From NCBI RefSeq assembly GCF_900009135.1, contig NZ_LT797701.1, forward strand, positions 622,296 through 686,295: DNA of 64,000 nucleotides, written 5' to 3'. Source of the DNA: Planktothrix sp. PCC 11201. Lineage in GTDB: Bacteria > Cyanobacteriota > Cyanobacteriia > Cyanobacteriales > Microcoleaceae. Shown here one piece after another: positions 27,101 to 34,500 of this stretch. The position numbers were made by a program, and so were the translations under genes. Position 1 is the first letter of the stretch; each line of letters starts with the position of its first letter. A model generated the notes under the pieces. That model was not told the DNA's origin. It saw only the letters and a program-made list of their open reading frames with translations, and made no database searches.

Positions 27101-27358
27101 TCCTTCTCGACTACTAGAAGTTAGGGTTTTAATCCCAGCAATACCGTTAATTTGTGCTTCTAAAATCTCCGTAACTTCTGTTTCTACTACTTGGGGACTT
27201 GCCCCCGGATAGCTGGTACTAACAGTAACAATGGGCGGATCAATTTTAGGATATTCCTGCACCGGAAGCCGAGTAAAACCGACTATTCCTAAAATAATAA
27301 TTAGCAACGAACAAACCGAAGCAAAAACAGGTCTTTTAATAAAAAAATGAGTAAACAT
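24119..27358 (-). CDS. RND-family efflux pump, inner membrane subunit (AcrB/MexB-like)
   Basis: 1079 residues with the HAE1/RND layout: a first helix at residues 10-28, a large periplasmic loop, six helices at about 335-555 including GLVVDDTIVVLENI (proton-relay aspartates), a second periplasmic loop, and six helices at about 855-1040 with the partner lysine in LIGLATKNSILIVEFA. The early TVSTSYPGASPQVVE and PSEDRGRIF segments are family hallmarks. The C-terminal tail is asparagine/serine-rich and cytoplasmic. It is read after the adaptor gene (66-base gap). No outer-membrane channel gene is in the window. The exported compound is unknown. Confidence 0.95.
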   Translation of the reverse strand: MFTHFFIKRPVFASVCSLLIIILGIVGFTRLPVQEYPKIDPPIVTVSTSYPGASPQVVETEVTEILEAQINGIAGIKTLTSSSREGSSSISVQFELNRDLEVAAQEVRSRVARGAGKLPDDVDIPVVEKRSGDDERILWIAFFSQTLSALELSNYADLYIKNALETVDGVNSVSISGERRYAMRLWLDTLKMAARQITALDVEQALRRQNIEIPSGRIEGKETEYPVRTLGRLQTPQDYEDLIIKRNDNGSQVKIRDIGRAEIGAKDDQVIARFNGNPAVGLGISKLADANLIEVAHGIKAKLAELKKSFPEGLSYEIAVDYSEFVELAIEEVWISLLISIGLVVLIIFLFLRNWRATLIPAVTIPISLIGAFSVMFFLGFSINTLTLFALTLATGLVVDDTIVVLENIIRYMEEKRLDAFPATYAAVGEVVFAVIATTVVLVAVFVPVAFAGGTSGRLFNEFALTLAASVVFSSIVALTLAPPLSARLLRHETQPQGLMKILSFPLDLFEWVLHKITAIYGWTLRLLMTIKPVVILGFIASLGLTVWLFLQLPQGFLPSEDRGRIFTTITAPDGVSINYTNRVVKQVENIFNQVPEITSYFAIAGSSRGASQANTGFSFARLKPWSERPEPEQTQQSLVKKLLGKFSTITDALVFATNPGGLPGGGQGQPIQFVLQGNDLEQLAQVSQDFVIRARDLPELVNIDTNLKLNKPELTISVDRSQAGNLGVSVQDIARTLQILVGGQEITSFNQGNQRYEVVVRADEKYRANPEDLKQLYVRSQQGEMIALSNLVTISTATTPPQINHFNRFRSATLEGSPAPGVSLGVALNALENLAKEILPPDMRTAFSGESLEFKEAGQATNFIFALALVFIFLTLAAQFESYIDPVIILLAVPLSLLGAFGALWIAQLELNAFSRIGLIMLIGLATKNSILIVEFANQLREQGLSIQKAAIEACRLRFRPIMMTALSTILGVMPLAFATGAGAASRVAIGMAVMGGMFVSTLLSLYIIPVFYVIATSIQSRLMGHNSPKQHLENVALNTDNGSYSNGNGHNNGKSTVPPHGDQLTKALQSSDKSRDL

Positions 27359-27424
27359 ATTATTAGGTTATTGAATGTTTGTAGTAAGCCCTTCAAGGCT
27401 TCAATCAGCAGTAAACACCCCTCC

Positions 27425-29020
27425 CTAACGTTTACCCTTTGAAGTCTGATCGGAATTAGCAGGTAAAATATTAATAGCCGCACCATCGGATAGTTTTTGT
27501 GTACCGGAAATAATCAATTTCTGTCCTGGTTTAAGTCCTTCTAAAATTTCGGCGCGATCATTTTGAATTAAACCTAATTTAATCGTCTGTTTTTTAGCCG
27601 TTAATTTTTCTTCCCCTTCCGCAATAAATACAAATCGCTGATCACCTTCAAATTTAACGGCGGTCATCGGAATCACAACGGCATTTAGTTTTTGTTTCCA
27701 AACTACTTCAGCCCGCACAAATTGACCATCTTTAAATAATCCTTGACTATTATCAAAACTAGCCTTTGCTAAAATAGTTTGGGAGTCTTGATTTACCGAA
27801 GGCGAGATAAAACTAATTCGTCCTGTTCCTAATATTTTACCTTGAGGATCAACCATTTGTACCGATAATCCTAACTTTAAATCCTCTTTACGTTCTAAAG
27901 CTATTGGTAAGCGCAATTCTAACTGATCATTCGCAGTTAAACGGGTGAGAATATCTCCTTTACTAACATAATCTCCTACTTTAATTCCCACATCACCAAC
28001 AACCCCAGTAAAGGGTGCTAAAACGGCTGTTTCTTGTAAATCCAATTCAATATTCCGCACCTGAGCCACTGCTTCAGCAACCTGGGCTTCCGCCTGTTGT
28101 ATTTCTTGGATACGAGTGCCACTTTCTAATTGATTTAAAGCCTGTTGTTCCTGTTCAATAACGGCTTGACGGAGATTAATTTCTGATTGTCGATTTTTTT
28201 GTAATTGTTCTAAACGGCGTTTAGCGGCTTGCAAATTCGCATTAGCACTATTTCTTTGAGACGATAACGCATCAAATTGATCTTGGGAAATTGCCCCGGA
28301 TTCGCTTAAATCTTGAAAGCGATTCACTCGATTTTGAGCTAATTCGGCATCGGCTTGAATTGAATCAATTTGAGATTTGGCTTGATTAATTTCTGCTAAT
28401 AAACTACCGGATTCCGCATCGGCTAATCTAGCTTTTGCTTCGGCTAATTTTGCCCTTCCTTGAGCAATTTCTTCAGGACGACTTCCGGCTTGTAATTCTG
28501 ATAAACGGGCTTGAGTCCGAACTAAATTGGCTTTAGCTTGATTTAAACTTGATTCTACACTATCACTTTTGAGGCGAGCGATCGCGTCTCCCTGTTCAAT
28601 CACCTGCCCCGATTCCACTAAAATCTGGGTAATTCTACCTTCAATTTCTGGCTTAATATCCACTGCCCGTTTTGCCTCTAATGTCCCAACAAAATCAGAG
28701 GTTTCTTCAAAATCAAAAGTTTCTACCGCAGCGATTTTAACAGCATTTCCCCTCGGCTTACTAGCTTTTTCCGAGGTTGGGTTATCCCTATTTTCAGGGG
28801 TAGCTTGCCACCATTGTCCTCCGACGAAACCCACCCCCAACGCCATTAAAGTAACCAGTAAAATTTGGAACCCTCCGGTTTTATAAGCCGAGGGTTCTGG
28901 AGCAACTTTTATGGGTAAAGATTTAGCTGGAAAATCAGTTATTTCTTGTTGATTTTCCGACTCAATCCATTCTTGATCCTGTTCTTTCACCGTAGATTTA
29001 GGGAATTGTAAATCAGACAT
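27425..29020 (-). CDS. RND/HlyD-type periplasmic adaptor protein
   Basis: 531 residues. A single hydrophobic anchor near residues 50-70 is followed by a lipoyl half-motif (VDIKPEIEGRITQILVESGQVIEQG, near 125-150), a very long coiled-coil hairpin at about 165-310 rich in Q, A, E and R (RLSELQAGSRPEEIAQGRAK and on), the second lipoyl half (LQETAVLAPFTGVVGDVGI, near 335) and beta-barrel and membrane-proximal domains to the end. It should link the RND pump to an outer-membrane channel. The hairpin is longer than in MexA-type adaptors. It lies between the PadR regulator and the pump. Confidence 0.93.
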   Translation of the reverse strand: MSDLQFPKSTVKEQDQEWIESENQQEITDFPAKSLPIKVAPEPSAYKTGGFQILLVTLMALGVGFVGGQWWQATPENRDNPTSEKASKPRGNAVKIAAVETFDFEETSDFVGTLEAKRAVDIKPEIEGRITQILVESGQVIEQGDAIARLKSDSVESSLNQAKANLVRTQARLSELQAGSRPEEIAQGRAKLAEAKARLADAESGSLLAEINQAKSQIDSIQADAELAQNRVNRFQDLSESGAISQDQFDALSSQRNSANANLQAAKRRLEQLQKNRQSEINLRQAVIEQEQQALNQLESGTRIQEIQQAEAQVAEAVAQVRNIELDLQETAVLAPFTGVVGDVGIKVGDYVSKGDILTRLTANDQLELRLPIALERKEDLKLGLSVQMVDPQGKILGTGRISFISPSVNQDSQTILAKASFDNSQGLFKDGQFVRAEVVWKQKLNAVVIPMTAVKFEGDQRFVFIAEGEEKLTAKKQTIKLGLIQNDRAEILEGLKPGQKLIISGTQKLSDGAAINILPANSDQTSKGKR

Positions 29021-29099
29021 TTTTCAGCCAAGATTGAGGTTGTTTTTACGGAGCAAAATGACCATTAAATTGAGACAAAATTAGGGTTATAGTCTAAAG

Positions 29100-29669
29100 T
29101 TACAATATATTAAACTCAGTTAACATCTTTCCAGAGGTAGATGCAAAAGCACTAGATTGTTCTTTTTCTAAACATTCCTGAAGCCAATCCATTTCTGACT
29201 TTAGCATGAACTTGGCCCGTTCCCAAGTGGCGGATTGAAAAGAGTCCGTTACTAACTTTTCCATTTCTTGACTATCTAAATAAGTTTGTCGTTGGTGACA
29301 AACCCTTAAACGGATCTGAATCAGTTGGACTCGTTCCCCAGGTTCTAAACTTCCGAAAAAGAAATACTTCACTAAAAATCGAGCGCGACTTTTAACCCAG
29401 CTTTCTTGCGGATGTTCCAACATTTTTTCCCGCCAACGAGCGCATCCAGCGGCAGTAACGGCATAAATTCTGCGACTCGCTCCTGCACGCCCAGACTCCT
29501 CCAACAACACCTGGACTTGACCCCGTTCTTCTAAACGTTTGAGCAAGGGGTAAATCGCTCCATAGTTAACACTCATACAACTACTGAGAAATAACTCCAG
29601 CTGTTGTTTAAGTCGGTAGCCATGTAAAGGTTCTTGTTGTAATAGTCCGAGGGCAGATAATTCTAACAT
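29100..29669 (-). CDS. PadR-family transcriptional regulator
   Basis: 189 residues. N-terminal winged helix: LGLLQQEPLHGYRLKQQLEL, VNYGAIYPLLKRLEERGQVQV and RIYAVTAAG (near residues 5-80). The C-terminal helical dimerisation region follows (FLVKYFFFGSLEPGERVQL, a Vir_act_alpha_C-like domain). It precedes the adaptor by about 80 bases and the RND pump beyond it, so it is the likely repressor of this efflux operon, with an inducer that I cannot name. The divergent Crp/Fnr gene shares the upstream region. Confidence 0.92.
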   Translation of the reverse strand: MLELSALGLLQQEPLHGYRLKQQLELFLSSCMSVNYGAIYPLLKRLEERGQVQVLLEESGRAGASRRIYAVTAAGCARWREKMLEHPQESWVKSRARFLVKYFFFGSLEPGERVQLIQIRLRVCHQRQTYLDSQEMEKLVTDSFQSATWERAKFMLKSEMDWLQECLEKEQSSAFASTSGKMLTEFNIL

Positions 29670-29841
29670 TATATCAAATTGATAGTTAATTAATGTATTG
29701 GATTGTACCCGATTATTTTTTAGGCAATCAGGTTGTATTGTAGTGCAGTATTCCTAGAAATGTCGGAGAATTTTAATCGAGACTAAACCTAAATTTAACC
29801 TCAAGCCTTTAGGCTGGGAGTAAGCATTCAAGGAATCTCCT

Positions 29842-30417
29842 GTGAATATTTCAACCCTTGTTAATCCTGCGTTAACCTCCAGACCCCGTACCTTTAACCC
29901 CCGGGAACAAATCCCCCTCTGGTCTAATACCCTATGGAAAATCGAACGGGGTGTCGTGCGTACCCTCACCTGGAAAGAAGACGGAACCTTAATTAGTTTA
30001 GGATATTGGGGACAGAATGATATTGTCGGTAGACCCCTGTCTCAACTTGACCCATATCAAATTGAATGTGTTAGCTCCGTTGAAGTTAGCGTTATCCCCT
30101 CAACTCTTTGGTCAGATTATACCGATGGAATTTTGACCCATCTGCGCCAAATCGAGGAATTGCAAACTATTTTCCATACCCAAGGGACAGAGCAGCGTTT
30201 ATTAAATTGTTTAAAATGGCTGGGAAAAAAATTTGGTCGTTTAACACCCGAAGGATTATTAATTGATTTACGTTTAACCCATGCTGATATTTCTGATTTA
30301 ATTGGGATGACTCGGGTCAGTGTCACCCGCATGATGATTAAACTTGAACAGGATGAATTAATTCAACGTCCGGGTCGTCATTGTATTATTTTGAAATCAT
30401 CTGTTTTTCTTTCGTAG
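29842..30417 (+). CDS. Crp/Fnr-family transcriptional regulator
   Basis: 191 residues, shorter than CRP because the N-terminal cyclic-nucleotide-type barrel is compact (residues about 15-105, LWKIERGVVRTLTWKEDGTLISLGYWGQNDIVG). The C-terminal winged helix is clear: LTHADISDLIGMTRVSVTRMMIKLEQDELIQ at about 148-178. It is of the cyanobacterial 'Crp/Fnr, no cysteines' type; residues that would bind cAMP are not evident. The start is GTG with AAGGA ten bases upstream. It is divergent from the PadR gene, so the two may regulate the same region. Confidence 0.9.
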   Translation: MNISTLVNPALTSRPRTFNPREQIPLWSNTLWKIERGVVRTLTWKEDGTLISLGYWGQNDIVGRPLSQLDPYQIECVSSVEVSVIPSTLWSDYTDGILTHLRQIEELQTIFHTQGTEQRLLNCLKWLGKKFGRLTPEGLLIDLRLTHADISDLIGMTRVSVTRMMIKLEQDELIQRPGRHCIILKSSVFLS

Positions 30418-30423
30418 CAATCA

Positions 30424-30675
30424 TCAGAGGTTAAGAAAGTAGATTAAATATATTAAGCTGTCACGAGTAAACAGATGAGAATGACCGCCCCCTTCTGTTT
30501 CTCTTGTTTTTACCCGAATCAATAAACTTACTTTATGATCGCCAATTTTCGGTATTAACTCAACAGAAACATCAATCGTGTGTTTTCCCAGCTTGATTTG
30601 TTTGTCAGCAATTTCAATGTTCTTAAATTTTCCATAGTTCCCATAAATAGAATAATAATATGATATTAATAAAAA
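30424..30675 (-). pseudogene. Orphan reading-frame fragment, C-terminal end of an unknown protein
   Basis: An open minus-strand frame of 83 codons with no ATG, GTG or TTG start near its head, preceded in frame by a stop. The reading (YGNYGKFKNIEIADKQIKLG, then KHTIDVSVELIPKIGDHKVS and a GGGHSHLFTRDSL segment) looks like coding sequence rather than noise. I do not recognise a family. It overlaps the tail of the vMAP-like gene in another frame, so it is probably the leftover end of a deleted gene at the edge of the cassette. Confidence 0.45.
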
Positions 30676-31175
30676 TCAGAGTCTACCTGCTTAACTTCAT
30701 CTAAGCTTAACCCTAGCAATTCTGCAATTTGCTCATCGCTCAAGCCAAATTGCCGTAACTTACCAACTGTTTCAATCTTAGTTTGATACTTACCTTGCTG
30801 GAAGTCGGGAGTTACAGGCTGACTTTTATCTGGGGTATCACCACGCTGATCGAAGCAAACATTAATGTATCCAATACTATTGCTATTAATACTATTATTA
30901 CCAAAATTAATATTCAAATTTCCCTGTCGTTCTAAGACTGATTTAAGATTATATTTATCAACAGGTTCATCAAAAACATCTGATAACATTTGTAAAAGCT
31001 CGTAACCTACATCCTTAGCATGACCGAAAGAACAACCATAATTTTCTGCAATGTCCATATATTTCTGTCGTTTCAGTGTTCCCTCGATAATGCGCCGCTG
31101 CAAGTCATTTAGATGTTGGCCTGTCTTAGCATAAACAACTTGCTCTACAAATTGCAATACTTCGCGAATGTCCAT
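30666..31175 (-). CDS. vMAP-type helix-turn-helix protein (vWA-MoxR-associated N-terminal domain)
   Basis: 169 residues. Residues 1-85 match the helix-turn-helix domain found at the N-terminus of vWA-MoxR-associated proteins in bacterial conflict systems: MDIREVLQFVEQVVYAKTGQ, LNDLQRRIIEGTLKRQKYMDIAE, SFGHAKDVGYELLQMLSDV. A short asparagine-rich linker follows (NINFGNNSINSNSIG). The C-terminus has KLRQFGLSDEQIAELLGLSLDEVKQ, an element also seen at the end of transposase-derived nucleases. The usual effector or NTPase region of larger vMAP proteins is missing here. It diverges from the adk-KAP-CBS genes, with about 175 bases between starts, so it may regulate or pair with them. Confidence 0.7.
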   Translation of the reverse strand: MDIREVLQFVEQVVYAKTGQHLNDLQRRIIEGTLKRQKYMDIAENYGCSFGHAKDVGYELLQMLSDVFDEPVDKYNLKSVLERQGNLNINFGNNSINSNSIGYINVCFDQRGDTPDKSQPVTPDFQQGKYQTKIETVGKLRQFGLSDEQIAELLGLSLDEVKQVDSDFY

Positions 31176-31351
31176 CAGCCAGGTATGTGAGAGAACTGAA
31201 GTTATTATATCCGACTTTATCCGACTTTATCCGTCTCGATCCGACTTGTAACTAAAAGTTAAAAAGATCCGTCTTTTTCCGCTTTTTAGTTTTGGAGCGA
31301 TCGTTTAGGATATTGATGAGTAAAGCGATAGACTGTTGAATCATAAAAAGT

Positions 31352-31939
31352 ATGCGAATTATATTTTTAGGCCCGAATGGGGCAGGCAAAGGTACTCAAG
31401 CTGCGATCGTAGCCAAGGACTTCGGAATTCATCACATTTCAACGGGCGAACTACTGCGCGAGGAGCGAAAGGCCAAAACAGAGATAGGCCAAAAAGCACA
31501 ATCTTATATAGATAAAGGGGCATTAGTCCCTGATAGCATTGTGCTAGATATTGTCAGAGAACAATTGACTAAAAAAGAAGCAAAACCAGGTTGGATATTA
31601 GACGGATTTCCTCGGAACGTCGCTCAAGTAGGGGCGTTAGATAAATTATTAAGGGATTTAGATCAGGCAGGTTGTGATTGCGTTATCAACTTTGACGTGC
31701 CAGACTCAGTTTTAGTTCAGCGACTGAGAAAGAGGGCTATCAAGGAAAATCGTACAGATGATACACCAGAAGTTATTCGGCGGCGCATCCAAATTTTTCA
31801 GGAAGAAACTGCACCTTTAATCAACTTATATAGTGAGTGGTTGTTGCTAGAAACCATCAATGGTTTTATGTCTAAAGAGGCAGTTACATCAGCAATTAAA
31901 GAGGTTTTGTCAGAAGTAAAAAAGTCCACTAAGTCCTAA
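31352..31939 (+). CDS. Adenylate kinase-like nucleotide kinase (second-type, in accessory cassette)
   Basis: 195 residues. The adenylate kinase fold is clear: P-loop FLGPNGAGKGTQ (the usual second proline is asparagine), AMP-site ISTGELLREE and GWILDGFPRNVAQ, ADK signature, and a short LID region RLRKRAIKENRTDDTPEVIRRR without zinc cysteines. The expected reaction is ATP + AMP to 2 ADP. The housekeeping cyanobacterial adk normally sits in the ribosomal-protein operon, whereas this gene begins a run with a KAP NTPase 26 bases later. It may therefore be a cassette-specific paralogue. Confidence 0.88.
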   Translation: MRIIFLGPNGAGKGTQAAIVAKDFGIHHISTGELLREERKAKTEIGQKAQSYIDKGALVPDSIVLDIVREQLTKKEAKPGWILDGFPRNVAQVGALDKLLRDLDQAGCDCVINFDVPDSVLVQRLRKRAIKENRTDDTPEVIRRRIQIFQEETAPLINLYSEWLLLETINGFMSKEAVTSAIKEVLSEVKKSTKS

Positions 31940-31965
31940 TTAATAAATCAAGGCGTAAACAAGTT

Positions 31966-33396
31966 ATGTCTTTTAATCAAGCCGATAGAAATATCATTCG
32001 CGGCGGCCCAGGAAGTAGCAGTCAGCTTAATTATGATATTTACGCTGAATTACTGTGTGATATGGCGATCAAGGCTACACAACCACTTGACCAACAAAAT
32101 CAAAATTCACATCATAAAGAAGGCGCTTTTACCATTGGTATTTTTGGTTCTTGGGGGAGCGGAAAAACCAGCCTTATGGCGCGGATGAAAGGGGATTTTG
32201 AAAAATTAGCAACTCAGAACCAAAAATATAAAACCGTTTGGTTTAATGCTTGGAAATATGACGATAAACTGGATATTAAAAATGCTCTGATCCAGACCAT
32301 TCTTAGTCAAATATGTGAAGACAAAACTATTGCTTTAGAAGATCGTAAAAATATTAGAAAAGCGGCTTTAACCTATTCAGTTTGCGCTATTAAATTAGCG
32401 GGAATTTTAGCAAGAGGATATGTTAATGCTCAAACAGCAGGTTTTATTAATACACAAGCCATAGCTAAACAATTTGAAATGGTAGTTAATCCTGATGAAA
32501 ACCCTCACCTCATTAATCCTTATCAATTTATCAATAACTTTGAAAATGTCTTTAAAAATGCAGTGCAAAGTTATGTGGGTAACGATGGTCGATTGATGAT
32601 ATTTATTGATGATTTGGATCGTTGCTTACCAGAAAATGCTTTATCTGTCCTAGAATGCTTGAAATTACATTTAGATCAGTCTAACTGTATTTTTGTCATT
32701 GGAATTGATAAAAGAATTATTGAGCAAGCGGTGGGACAAAGATATCCTAAAGAGCTTGGTATTACTGGTAGAGAATATATAGAAAAAATCATCAATCTTA
32801 ACTTTTTTCTCTCTGATAAAGATCAAGAGGAAGTTAAAAAGAGACTGCTTCAAGGTGATTTAACTTTCGAGTATAATAATGCTGATCAAATATGGGGAAT
32901 GGTTGCTAAAGCTACTAATTCAAATATCCGTAAAATGCAGCAATTTATTACAGCTTTTTACATGATTCAAGAGATTGTGAAAAAACACAACTCTACCCTT
33001 GCCAATAAGCTGGAGGAAAAACGATTAACCACCGAGGAGAAAAGCATAATTGAAAAGACAAAAATAGACTGGAATACAGATAACAAGTATAAATTTTGCA
33101 AAATAATTTTACTCCAGTTAAATTTTCCTGAGTTTTATGATCGTTTAGCTAACAATCATAAACTTATGGATCAAATATACACGGCTTGGAAAAGTAAAGG
33201 TGGAACAGATAATGACATAGATAATGGCATAGATAATTTAATCAAGTTTAAGGATGAATATCCAATATTTGCACAATTCTTAGAAGATCGAAATTTAATA
33301 GACTTTATAGTTACCTACTATAAGGATGGCAAAATCAAAAATAGTGATGACTGGAAAGTGATTCAAAAACTATCTCAATCTGTAACTTATATGTAA
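31966..33396 (+). CDS. KAP-family P-loop NTPase
   Basis: 476 residues. It has the KAP pattern: an N-terminal DIYAELLCDMAIKATQ segment, Walker A IGIFGSWGSGKTSLM near residue 65, WFNAWKYDDKLDI, a helical insert at about 120-190 without clear membrane helices, Walker B LMIFIDDLDRCLPE near 215, and IFVIGIDKRIIEQAV. KAP NTPases are often membrane-associated and occur in phage-defence and toxin contexts. The last about 100 residues are helical and unassigned. The adjacent adk and CBS genes are on the same strand. The coding frame after the stop continues in frame -1 as described under the next gene. Confidence 0.9.
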   Translation: MSFNQADRNIIRGGPGSSSQLNYDIYAELLCDMAIKATQPLDQQNQNSHHKEGAFTIGIFGSWGSGKTSLMARMKGDFEKLATQNQKYKTVWFNAWKYDDKLDIKNALIQTILSQICEDKTIALEDRKNIRKAALTYSVCAIKLAGILARGYVNAQTAGFINTQAIAKQFEMVVNPDENPHLINPYQFINNFENVFKNAVQSYVGNDGRLMIFIDDLDRCLPENALSVLECLKLHLDQSNCIFVIGIDKRIIEQAVGQRYPKELGITGREYIEKIINLNFFLSDKDQEEVKKRLLQGDLTFEYNNADQIWGMVAKATNSNIRKMQQFITAFYMIQEIVKKHNSTLANKLEEKRLTTEEKSIIEKTKIDWNTDNKYKFCKIILLQLNFPEFYDRLANNHKLMDQIYTAWKSKGGTDNDIDNGIDNLIKFKDEYPIFAQFLEDRNLIDFIVTYYKDGKIKNSDDWKVIQKLSQSVTYM

Positions 33397-33545
33397 TATT
33401 TGAACAATTTAAGTCAATTTTTGGCCAAGTTGTTATTTGGGTTGATGATTTTTTATCAGAAACACAAACAGAAAATTCTAACCTAGAAAACAAAAGTAAG
33501 TCGGAGTCTCAAACTATCGAATCAACTCTTGAAATCAATGTCAAT

Positions 33546-34478
33546 ATGGAAAATAGCGATGCAGTCAGTTTAGAAGATACGAAAGTCATAACTCATGATT
33601 TTTGTATCTTGAAAGACACAGATACAGTAGCAGAAGCATTAGCTCTAGTTACTGTGCAAAATGCAAGTGAAATTGTCATTGTCGATGAGGATAAAAAATT
33701 TGCGGGTATCCTAACTGACTTATCAATTTTACAATCATTACCACCGCCAGTTTTAGATGTACCTGTTAAGTTTAGAATTAAAAACCCTAAATTTCGCAAA
33801 CAATTAAATGAGGAATTAGTTAATAGTTTAAAAAAGCCGATAAAAGAGGTATTTGAACTAGAAAAAATTAAGCCTTATACATCTAAAAATCAGAGGTTAA
33901 TTTATGCGATGGATAAATTGGTCGAATCCTATAAATCAACTTCAGCAATCAGAGTTTTACCTATTATCAATGAGGACGAAACAGTTTATGGCGTAGCTTC
34001 TCCCGAAACCATCTTAAGTCACATTAAATCTAATCAAAAATTTTGTCAATTGAAAGCCGAACGCTTTTTAGCGTTACCGGAAGAGAGTGGTATGGAACAA
34101 CCATATACTCTATTACCATCAGATACCCTAGCTCAAGCTCGATTTGCGATGAAATATTTGCCGATAGACTATATAACTATCTGCGATAAAGATGGCAATT
34201 TGCTAGGAATAGTTGATAAAAAGCAGGTGACGAAACTGACTCATCCGATGTATTTTAGTTTAATGGGTATATCATTATTGAAAATAATGAAACCTTTAAC
34301 TAAATTATGTTTGGTCGATAAAAGTCAACCGTTGCAAGAGTGTATTAATGCTTGCTTAAATTTGGCATTTAAGGAAGTAGTTATTATTGAACAATTGGCA
34401 GAAAAATTTTACCCAAAAATGGTAGTAACGCCAATTGAGATTTTACAATTACGCTTACAAGTTTACCGTCAAAGTTAA
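33546..34478 (+). CDS. CBS-repeat protein 1
   Basis: 310 residues that appear to hold four CBS-type modules: HDFCILKDTDTVAEALAL...KKFAGILTDLSILQSL (about 18-60), a second near 110-165 (SAIRVLPIINEDETVYGVAS), a third near 178-230 (DYITICDKDGNLLGIVDKKQV) and a fourth near 245-305. CBS pairs bind adenine nucleotides. The start at 33546 has no good ribosome binding site, and coding-like sequence continues upstream in the same frame for 50 codons to the KAP stop (reading IFEQFKSIFGQVVIWVDDFL) with no ATG, GTG or TTG. So the real start is uncertain. The gene is 149 bases after KAP. Confidence 0.75.
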   Translation: MENSDAVSLEDTKVITHDFCILKDTDTVAEALALVTVQNASEIVIVDEDKKFAGILTDLSILQSLPPPVLDVPVKFRIKNPKFRKQLNEELVNSLKKPIKEVFELEKIKPYTSKNQRLIYAMDKLVESYKSTSAIRVLPIINEDETVYGVASPETILSHIKSNQKFCQLKAERFLALPEESGMEQPYTLLPSDTLAQARFAMKYLPIDYITICDKDGNLLGIVDKKQVTKLTHPMYFSLMGISLLKIMKPLTKLCLVDKSQPLQECINACLNLAFKEVVIIEQLAEKFYPKMVVTPIEILQLRLQVYRQS

Positions 34479-34500
34479 ACAATAATGGAGGATTTTAATC

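Noticed and set aside
33360..33400. Canonical -1 ribosomal slippery heptamer joining KAP to CBS1
   Set aside because: The only run, CAAAAAC, is not in the X-XXY-YYZ register for the KAP frame and no stem follows. I left it as an open question rather than a feature.
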